Positions 1 through 4,638 of a DNA stretch of 5,333 nt are shown here, piece after piece. The position numbers were made by a program, and so were the translations under genes. Below the pieces are notes generated by a model. That model did not search any database. It worked only from the letters and a program-made list of their open reading frames with translations, and was not told the DNA's origin. Source of the stretch: Chitinophagaceae bacterium. GTDB taxonomy: Bacteria; Bacteroidota; Bacteroidia; Chitinophagales; Chitinophagaceae. How positions within the stretch are numbered: position 1 is the first letter of the stretch; every line of letters starts with the position of its first letter. The DNA is taken from contig JANXWM010000245.1 of NCBI GenBank assembly GCA_025351145.1, positions 1-5,333 on the forward strand, read 5' to 3'.

Positions 1-6
1 CAAGAG

Positions 7-21
7 TCCGCCTGAGGCGGA
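7..21. repeat. short perfect palindromic hairpin upstream of aroA
   Basis: TCCGCC, a three-base TGA loop, then GGCGGA: a perfect 6-bp inverted repeat. It lies 55 bp before the aroA start, with no coding signal recognised around it, and resembles the short GC-rich palindromes scattered between genes in many Bacteroidota. No run of T follows on the plus strand, so it is not a classical intrinsic terminator for an upstream gene, although the foot of such a hairpin could still stop transcription or protect a 3' end. The window begins too close to it to identify the preceding gene. Confidence 0.6.
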
Positions 22-76
22 AGAAAAGTTCAATAGAATTACTGTATTCTGGCTCAAAAAAATTCTTTAGATCGTT

Positions 77-1384
77 ATGCAGGCAATTATACAACCATCG
101 TCACTTTCAGGAACAATTACGGCGGCAGCTTCTAAAAGCTCGATGCAGCGTGCATGTGCGGCTGCATTGGTAAGAATGGGCGAAAGTATTATTCACAATC
201 CCGGCATTTCAAATGATGATGTAGCTGCATTAAAAGTTATTGAAGCATTGGGTGCTACAGTTGAACATTTACCTGATGGCAGCATTAAGATAACCAGCAA
301 TGGCGTAAACGCCGCAGGCAATCAGGTGCATAATGGCGAAAGTGGTTTAGGAATAAGAATGTTTGCGCCCATTGTTGCACTCAATGCAAAAGAAATGACC
401 ATCACCGGCGAAGGCAGTTTGCTTACCAGGCCAATGGATTTTTTTGATGAAATATTTCCGCAGTTGGGGATAGAAATAAGTTCTAACAATGGCAAACTCC
501 CATTAAAAGTGAAAGGCCCTTTGCAGCCAAAAAATATTACGATTGACGGCTCGTTAAGTTCACAATTTTTAACTGGGTTATTGCTTGCTTATTCAGCATC
601 TGATGCAAAAGATGTAACCATTACCGTGAACAACCTTAAGAGCAAACCTTATGTTGATCTTACGCTTTCTGTAATGGAACAGTTTCAATTGAAAGCCCCT
701 GAGAATAAGGATTACAAAGAATTTTACTTTTCTCCTGAACACGCTAATTACGATGCTACTTTTCTCGATTATACAGTTGAAGGCGACTGGAGCGGCGGTG
801 CTTTTTTATTGGTTGCAGGAGCTATTGCCGGAAATGTAACTGTAAAAGGTTTAGACCCTGTATCTACACAGGCAGATAAAAAAGTTTTAGAAGCTTTGGA
901 AGATTGCGGCAGCAATATTTCTATAAATGAAAATGAAATTTCTTTCTCCCCTTTAGCGGTTGGAGGGTTAAAAGCTTTTCGTTTCGATGCAAATGACTGT
1001 CCCGATCTTTTTCCTCCGCTTGCTGCACTTGCTGCTTACTGCGAAGGAACAACTGTCATAACGGGCGTAGAACGTTTGGCGCATAAAGAAAGTGACCGTG
1101 GATTAACCATTCAGGATGAACTCGGTAAAATGGGACTTGTAGTTGAGCTGCAGGGAAATGAAATGCTGATACATGGCGGCAAAGGTTTGCATGGTGCCCA
1201 TGTTCATTCACGCCACGATCACCGTATTGCAATGATGTGTGCCGTGGCTGGTTTAAAAGCAACGAACGAAACAGTAATTGATGAAGCGCAGGCAGTATCA
1301 AAATCTTATCCTAATTTTTACGAGCATATACAAGCATTAGGTGCGAAAGTGAATATTCAACATTCAGCGCTCAATGTTCATTAA
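77..1384 (+). CDS. aroA: 3-phosphoshikimate 1-carboxyvinyltransferase (EPSP synthase)
   Basis: Cytoplasmic enzyme of the shikimate pathway that joins phosphoenolpyruvate to shikimate-3-phosphate, giving EPSP and phosphate. The 435 residues are a normal full length. Recognisable sites, compared with E. coli AroA: SKSSMQR at 19-25 (substrate-binding Lys20, Ser21, Arg25), SSQ at 161-163, SKPY at 189-192, VEGDWSGGAF at 234-243, catalytic Asp310 in DCPD, KESDR at 337-341 with Glu338, DHR at 381-383, and Lys409 in VSKSYPNF near the C terminus. The loop that is NAGTAMRP in E. coli reads ESGLGIRM here (88-95), so it keeps the Gly and Arg but changes the Thr and Pro positions. The ATG at 77 has no clear Shine-Dalgarno sequence, but MQAIIQPSSLSG fits the family N terminus. 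aroC follows 42 bp downstream on the same strand, so an aroA-aroC transcript is likely. No TAnnTTTG promoter box is visible in the 76 bases upstream, so transcription may begin further up. Confidence 0.97.
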   Translation: MQAIIQPSSLSGTITAAASKSSMQRACAAALVRMGESIIHNPGISNDDVAALKVIEALGATVEHLPDGSIKITSNGVNAAGNQVHNGESGLGIRMFAPIVALNAKEMTITGEGSLLTRPMDFFDEIFPQLGIEISSNNGKLPLKVKGPLQPKNITIDGSLSSQFLTGLLLAYSASDAKDVTITVNNLKSKPYVDLTLSVMEQFQLKAPENKDYKEFYFSPEHANYDATFLDYTVEGDWSGGAFLLVAGAIAGNVTVKGLDPVSTQADKKVLEALEDCGSNISINENEISFSPLAVGGLKAFRFDANDCPDLFPPLAALAAYCEGTTVITGVERLAHKESDRGLTIQDELGKMGLVVELQGNEMLIHGGKGLHGAHVHSRHDHRIAMMCAVAGLKATNETVIDEAQAVSKSYPNFYEHIQALGAKVNIQHSALNVH

Positions 1385-1396
1385 TAACTTTCAATA

Positions 1397-1417
1397 CTCC
1401 CCTTTAGGGGATGGGGG
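1397..1417. repeat. dispersed C/G-run repeat between aroA and aroC
   Basis: CTCCCC, TTTA, GGGG, then ATGGGGG. The first part folds as CCCCT/AGGGG around two bases. The element occupies half of the 42-bp aroA-aroC spacer. It has the look of a C-run/G-run repeat found between genes in Bacteroidota; this is from recognition, since only one copy lies in the window. The trailing G run ends 9 bases before the aroC ATG, about where a Shine-Dalgarno sequence would be, so it could affect aroC translation either by pairing with the ribosome or by being sequestered in the hairpin. Confidence 0.55.
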
Positions 1418-1426
1418 CTTCAGCTT

Positions 1427-2422
1427 ATGAATTCATTTGGCCGCATATTCCGTATTCACATTTTTGGCGAATCGCATGGCGAATCTGTAGGTATTGTTAT
1501 TGATGGTTGTCCTGCGGGTTTGCCATTAACAGCCGATGATTTATTGCCCGATCTCGAACGCAGAAAAGGTGGCAAACAAAAAGGCACTACGCCACGGCAG
1601 GAAGCCGATTTTCCTTTTTTTAAAAGCGGTGTATTCAACGATAAAACTACCGGTGCTCCTATCACAATTCTATTTGAAAATAACAACACACGCAGCGGCG
1701 ATTACGAAAAGCAACGCAGCTTTCCACGTCCAGGGCATGCAGATTTTGTGGCGCATGAAAAGTACGGCGGCAATGAAGATTTTCGTGGCGGTGGCCATTT
1801 TAGTGCAAGGCTTACAACAGGTCTTGTCGCTGCAGGTGCCATTGCAAAAAAAATGATGCAGGGTGTTATCGTTTTTGCCGAAGTAACCGCCATTGGTGGC
1901 GAAACCGATCTTGAAAAAGGTTTGCAGAATGCCATTGATGCAAAAGATTCTGTGGGCGGTATTGTTGAGTGTCGCATTACTGGTTTGCCGCTTGGTTTGG
2001 GCGAACCTTTTTTCGATTCTGTGGAGTCGCAAATAGCGCATATTGCATTTGCCATTCCTGCTGTAAAAGGTATTGAATTTGGAAGTGGTTTTGCTGCTGC
2101 AAAAATGTTTGGATCCCAGCACAACGATGCCATCGAAAACATGGACGGCAAAACAACAACCAATCATGCAGGCGGTATTGTTGGCGGCATTACCAATGGC
2201 AACGAACTTGTATTCCGAATTGCTATAAAGCCAACGGCTTCTACACCAAAACAGCAGCATAGCCTTAATTGGGAAACAGGACAAATGGAAGACTTCTCTA
2301 TAAAAGGCCGTCACGATTTATGCGTTGCATTACGTGCACCTGTTATCCTGGAAGCCGCTGCTGCCGTGGTTTTAGTAGATTTGATGCTCCTTGAAAATCG
2401 TATCCCCCGTGTTTGGAAGTAA
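1427..2422 (+). CDS. aroC: chorismate synthase
   Basis: Converts EPSP to chorismate by anti-1,4 elimination of phosphate and needs reduced FMN; it is the last step of the common aromatic pathway and acts directly on the product of the neighbouring aroA. Family signatures are present in order: GESHG at 14-18 (His17), RRKGG at 45-49, TRSGDY at 88-93, RPGHAD at 101-106 (His104), the second signature GGGHFSAR at 121-128 running into the helix VAAGAIAKK, GLPLGLGEP at 186-194, TNHAGGIVGG at 245-254, and GRHDLCVALRAP at 294-305 with Asp297. At 331 residues it is about 30 shorter than the E. coli enzyme. The missing part falls mainly between the AEVTAIGG strand (151-158) and DSVGG (174-178), where E. 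coli has a long insertion. All catalytic motifs are kept, so this looks like a compact family variant and not a truncated gene. Start at ATG 1427 (MNSFGRIFRIHIFGESHGE) matches the usual N terminus. Confidence 0.97.
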   Translation: MNSFGRIFRIHIFGESHGESVGIVIDGCPAGLPLTADDLLPDLERRKGGKQKGTTPRQEADFPFFKSGVFNDKTTGAPITILFENNNTRSGDYEKQRSFPRPGHADFVAHEKYGGNEDFRGGGHFSARLTTGLVAAGAIAKKMMQGVIVFAEVTAIGGETDLEKGLQNAIDAKDSVGGIVECRITGLPLGLGEPFFDSVESQIAHIAFAIPAVKGIEFGSGFAAAKMFGSQHNDAIENMDGKTTTNHAGGIVGGITNGNELVFRIAIKPTASTPKQQHSLNWETGQMEDFSIKGRHDLCVALRAPVILEAAAAVVLVDLMLLENRIPRVWK

Positions 2423-2464
2423 TACATTTATTAGCCCAACTGAAATATCAATTATTAAACATCC

Positions 2465-2516
2465 TTGCGTCGCACTCTTGTACGGTTGGATTATGAATGG
2501 AGCTTTTACCGCAGCG
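2465..2516 (+). repeat. ~50-bp dispersed repeat, copy A
   Basis: Begins TTGCGTCGCAC and continues through CTTGTACGGTTGGATTAT to GCTTTTACCGCAGCG. The reverse complement of 3513-3564 aligns to it over all 52 bases with no gap and 7 mismatches, six of which lie in the GAATGGAGC half. Copy B at 2626-2672 aligns to 2469-2516 with 4 mismatches and one missing base. Three copies in about 1.1 kb, in both orientations and all outside genes, make this a true repeat family. Its mechanism of spread is unknown. Confidence 0.85.
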
Positions 2517-2540
2517 GGGATCGAAGCGAATCAGCAAGTG

Positions 2541-2569
2541 CCGTCACCCTGAATTTATTTCAGGGTCTC
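2541..2569 (-). repeat. REP-like hairpin element, left member of an inverted pair
   Basis: A 29-base unit: CCGTC, then an 8-bp stem ACCCTGAA (2546-2553) / TTCAGGGT (2559-2566) around a 5-base TTTAT loop, then CTC. The minus-strand reading is GAG, stem, loop, stem, GACGG, matching the right member at 2596-2624. In RAYT-associated REPs a GTAG or GGAG tetranucleotide sits at the hairpin foot. The corresponding tetranucleotide here, read on the minus strand, is AGAG. No RAYT transposase is in the window, so any element of this kind would have been moved in trans. Confidence 0.8.
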
Positions 2570-2595
2570 TTGTAGTGCATTAAATATTTAACCAG

Positions 2596-2624
2596 GAGAT
2601 GCCGAAATGAATTCGGCATGACGG
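2596..2624 (+). repeat. REP-like hairpin element, right member of an inverted pair
   Basis: GAG, then an 8-bp stem ATGCCGAA (2599-2606) / TTCGGCAT (2612-2619) around ATGAA, then GACGG. It is preceded by G, giving GGAG at the foot of the hairpin, a tetranucleotide typical of REPs recognised by RAYT (TnpA-REP) proteins. With the left member it forms a tail-to-tail pair separated by 26 A+T-rich bases, like a BIME. Compared with the left member, three stem pairs differ and every one keeps Watson-Crick pairing. The end of this unit nearly abuts repeat copy B at 2626. Confidence 0.85.
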
Positions 2625-2625
2625 T

Positions 2626-2672
2626 GTCGCACTCTTGTACATTCGGATTATGAATGAGCTTTTACCGAAGCG
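2626..2672 (+). repeat. ~50-bp dispersed repeat, copy B
   Basis: Direct copy of the repeat at 2465-2516: GTCGCACTCTTGTAC is identical over 15 bases, then four variable bases, then GGATTATGAATG, AGCTTTTACCG and AGCG. There are four mismatches and one missing G relative to copy A. It starts two bases after the right REP hairpin, so the REP pair lies exactly between two direct copies. Confidence 0.82.
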
Positions 2673-2747
2673 AAAGACCGATGTGGTAAAAACCAATTGG
2701 TGCATTATCTATCCAATAAAAGCTGTGCTTGCTAACAACCTGATTTT

Positions 2748-2779
2748 TTTGGGTTAGGGATTTAGTAAGCCTATTTTTG
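2748..2779 (+). promoter_or_regulatory. Bacteroidota-type promoter for the 2807 gene
   Basis: TTTG at 2748-2751 (-33 box), a 20-base spacer, then TATTTTTG at 2772-2779, an exact match to the -7 box TAnnTTTG used by the Bacteroidota primary sigma factor. Transcription would start near 2784-2786, giving a leader of about 20 bases before the ATG at 2807. The -33 box sits in the loop of an imperfect 9-bp dyad (GCTTGCTAA at 2727-2735 with TTAGTAAGC at 2762-2770, one G-T pair). This could be an operator, or a weak terminator structure for upstream transcription. Confidence 0.65.
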
Positions 2780-2806
2780 AGTTAGCTGTAAGTTTAAACA
2801 GACCCT

Positions 2807-3433
2807 ATGCACAGATTTCTTTTCATATTTGGATTGTTACTTTCCAACATTCTTTTCGGACAGGGAAGGCCCAGTTATCTGATTAACTTTTATGACCAAT
2901 TACAGACGATAAAATATTCTGATTTAAACGCCTTAATTGCTAACAGAGCAGACAGTCAAAGGCTTAATTTGCTTAGAAGTAACCTTAACCTCAAGCCCAA
3001 CTTTGCAGATTTGGTAACGATTGACCAAAATCTTATTTCCGTAGATTACGCTGATGAAAACTCCATAGCAAATTTTCAGAAAACAATAAAATCAACAGTC
3101 ATCAAAAAAATAACTTTCAAGACGATGTCTTATAGCATCGGACAACAAATAGTTTGGACAACATCAATTGACATTACGACAAAGCCAACAAGTGACAGCG
3201 TCTTTCATTTTTCTGAAACAGGCATTTGGTTAAAAATCCCTGCTTTTGTTTCTTATAAATGCTTTACGATTGACACGAGTGGAAATTTTGTGAAAGAAAT
3301 TTTATCACATCCAGCGTTTCATTTTCCAATCGCAATTAGAAACATGACAAAAGATGATATTGGCGCTAATAATATATTGGCATTATACTTTTTTGACGAT
3401 AAAATAATTCAAACAACATTTTGCAAACCATAA
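2807..3433 (+). CDS. putative secreted or periplasmic protein of unknown function
   Basis: I do not recognise this 208-residue protein. The N terminus looks like a signal peptide: MHR, a hydrophobic core (FLFIFGLLLSNILF, about 4-17) and a likely signal peptidase I site near FGQG (17-20). No lipobox cysteine is present, so a lipoprotein is unlikely. The mature part (about 190 residues) has no further membrane segment. It begins with a polar helical stretch (about 28-65), followed by strand-like alternating segments (about 98-165, e.g. VIKKITFKTMSYSIGQQIVW) and a C-terminal strand-like end (LALYFFDDKIIQTTF). Its only two cysteines, 152 and 206, could form a disulfide after export. It has its own promoter and a leader of about 20 bases without a clear Shine-Dalgarno sequence. 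Five hand-counted 60-base lines give about 32% GC, against about 48% for three lines of aroC. It is bounded by inverted repeats (copies A and C). Origin by transfer is possible but not shown. That it is a real gene is supported by the signal peptide, the promoter and an uninterrupted frame. Confidence 0.78.
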   Translation: MHRFLFIFGLLLSNILFGQGRPSYLINFYDQLQTIKYSDLNALIANRADSQRLNLLRSNLNLKPNFADLVTIDQNLISVDYADENSIANFQKTIKSTVIKKITFKTMSYSIGQQIVWTTSIDITTKPTSDSVFHFSETGIWLKIPAFVSYKCFTIDTSGNFVKEILSHPAFHFPIAIRNMTKDDIGANNILALYFFDDKIIQTTFCKP

Positions 3434-3512
3434 TTTTTAAAAAAGACGAGACAAAAAACCTACAGCTTCGCCTTGGATTTCGTGTCCACACAAAACAGTT
3501 CTTCTAAATCAC

Positions 3513-3564
3513 CGCTAGGGTAAAAGCCCAATATATAATCCAACCGTACAAGTGTGCGACGCAA
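3513..3564 (-). repeat. ~50-bp dispersed repeat, copy C (inverted)
   Basis: On the minus strand this reads TTGCGTCGCACACTTGTAC, GGTTGGATTAT and so on to GCTTTTACC, the same 52-base length as copy A with 7 mismatches. It lies in the 210-bp spacer between the convergent ends of the 2807 gene and corA. Just outside it on the minus strand, TGAATGAAGCTTTGC (3579-3565) echoes the GAATGGAGCTTTTACC half of the repeat, so the family may be built from a repeating half-module. No gene and no convincing U-tract terminator is seen in 3434-3643. Confidence 0.85.
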
Positions 3565-3643
3565 GCAAAGCTTCATTCATGTTCTGCAGCCCGGTTCAAA
3601 AAAAATAGGATTTAAATAAGAAGGCTGGTGATTATTGCAGCAA

Positions 3644-4582
3644 TTAAAACCATTTCTTCTTCATAAAATACCAGGCTAATAAAACCGATACGGCGATGGA
3701 AAGTATGATGGGAATATAGAAAGCATGTTGTGTGTCTGCGTAAGGAATTTTAACGTTCATGCCGTAAATACTGGCTACAAGAACGGGCAACGAAAGTATA
3801 ATAGTAATGCTGGTAAGGCGCTTCATTACATTATTAAGGTTGTTGCTGATGATGCTGGCAAATGCATCCATGGTGCTGCTGAGGATGTTGGTGTAAATAT
3901 TGGCCATTTCAAGTGCCTGGCTGGTATCTACAATAAGGTCGTTGAGGAATTCGCGTTCTTCGTCGGTAAGGCCGAGGAAATTGGTGCGTTCCATTTTTAG
4001 CATTACCAGTTCGTTGCTGCGCAGAGCAGTTACAAAATACACCAGGCTTTTTTGTATGCGCATAAGGTTGAGCAGTTCTTCGTTGCGGTTACTGTCGTAT
4101 AATTTTTGCTCGTACAGGTTGCGTTTATGGTTAATCTCTTTAAGGTATTCCATAAAGTTTTGAACCACTTTCTCAAACACTTTAAGCACCATCATGCTGC
4201 GTTTATCAGGGTGGCGTTTTTGAAAAGTATTCAGGAATTTTTTTATGGCCCCGTTATCGAAAGAGTTTACGGTAACAATATGGTTGTGCGTTAAAATAAT
4301 GCAGATGGGTATGGTAATGTAAAACGCATCACTGTCGTTGAACGAATTATTTTCTGTTGGTGTTTTAATTACCACAAACCGCACATTGTCTTCTATTTCG
4401 TAGCGTGGGCGCTCATCAATATCGAGTGAGTCGCGCAGAAATTCAATGGGTATTTCAAGGCCGTCGCTCAGTTCAAGAAATTCTTCTTCTTTAAATGGTG
4501 GTACAAGATTAACCCATATGCCGTTTTCAGGCTTGTCAATCTCAATCGTTTGGTTGTTGATATTTTTGAAGTACTGTATCAA
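3644..4582 (-). CDS. corA: CorA-family divalent cation (Mg2+/Co2+) transporter
   Basis: Inner-membrane channel of the CorA/MRS2/Alr1 superfamily, which works as a homopentamer taking up Mg2+ and in some members Co2+ or other metals. The 312 residues show a large soluble N-terminal domain of mixed strands and helices (about 1-125), a long charged helical stalk (about 127-255) and two C-terminal membrane helices (about 257-273 and 288-306). The signature GMN is at 274-276 in SIYGMNVKIPYAD, right after the first helix. The protein ends in the basic tail MKKKWF, expected to face the cytoplasm. The loop lacks the MPEL sequence of canonical CorA, so metal preference should not be assumed. The reading frame begins at TTG 4582 (MIQYFKN); the next in-frame Met is at about residue 130, and no ATG lies upstream before the in-frame stop at 4627-4625, so a non-ATG start is required. 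It lies 56 bp downstream of dapF on the same strand, has its own -7 box, and converges with the 2807 gene. Confidence 0.93.
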   Translation of the reverse strand: MIQYFKNINNQTIEIDKPENGIWVNLVPPFKEEEFLELSDGLEIPIEFLRDSLDIDERPRYEIEDNVRFVVIKTPTENNSFNDSDAFYITIPICIILTHNHIVTVNSFDNGAIKKFLNTFQKRHPDKRSMMVLKVFEKVVQNFMEYLKEINHKRNLYEQKLYDSNRNEELLNLMRIQKSLVYFVTALRSNELVMLKMERTNFLGLTDEEREFLNDLIVDTSQALEMANIYTNILSSTMDAFASIISNNLNNVMKRLTSITIILSLPVLVASIYGMNVKIPYADTQHAFYIPIILSIAVSVLLAWYFMKKKWF

Positions 4583-4589
4583 AGCGGCG

Positions 4590-4597
4590 CAAAGATA
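4590..4597 (-). promoter_or_regulatory. -7 promoter box upstream of corA
   Basis: The minus strand reads TATCTTTG, an exact TAnnTTTG match. No good TTTG -33 box is seen about 20 bases further upstream (the region near 4618 is A+T-rich), so only half of the promoter is supported. The box ends 7 bases before the TTG start codon of corA. The expected transcription start falls about 0-3 bases before, or on, the start codon, implying a leaderless or nearly leaderless mRNA. Confidence 0.55.
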
Positions 4598-4638
4598 GGT
4601 AGTGAAAGTTAGGGATAATTTTATTTAAACGTCTGGGC

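Larger units (their letters stand above)
2423..2806. other. 384-bp repeat-rich intergenic region
   Basis: I see no convincing gene here. From left to right it holds about 40 A+T-rich bases after the aroC stop, ~50-bp repeat copy A (2465-2516), two inverted REP-like hairpins (2541-2624), copy B of the ~50-bp repeat (2626-2672), a 10-base palindrome ACCAATTGGT (2692-2701), an imperfect dyad (2727-2735 with 2762-2770) and the promoter of the next gene (2748-2779). No clear intrinsic terminator for aroC was found; the REP hairpins may serve as the 3' boundary of the aroA-aroC transcript. Confidence 0.8.

Noticed and set aside
1702..2163. Second minus-strand open frame (153 codons) opposite aroC
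   Set aside because: Antisense shadow of aroC with low-complexity Pro/Ser/Ala composition and no initiation signals.
1670..2314. Long minus-strand open frame (214 codons) opposite aroC
   Set aside because: It lies entirely inside the well-supported aroC gene, is rich in Cys, His and Phe as expected of antisense translation, and has no recognisable domain or promoter.
2465..2672. CRISPR-like array made by the repeated GTCGCAC units
   Set aside because: Only two direct copies, unequal in length, with a 109-base gap holding REP hairpins; no regular spacers and no cas genes.
3584..3630. Possible bidirectional terminator between the 2807 gene and corA (GCAGCCC ... GGCTGG with an A run)
   Set aside because: The arms are only 5-6 bp and the loop is about 30 bases with the A run inside it, so it does not fit an intrinsic terminator on either strand.
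2423..3643. A defence, toxin-antitoxin or other new multi-gene system in the accessory segment
   Set aside because: Only one gene is present, with a signal peptide and no nuclease, kinase, antitoxin or DNA-binding motif; the evidence supports only a repeat-bounded orphan gene.
3725..4294. Plus-strand open frames opposite corA
   Set aside because: They overlap each other and the clear CorA sequence, and show no domain or signal sequence; they are antisense shadows.
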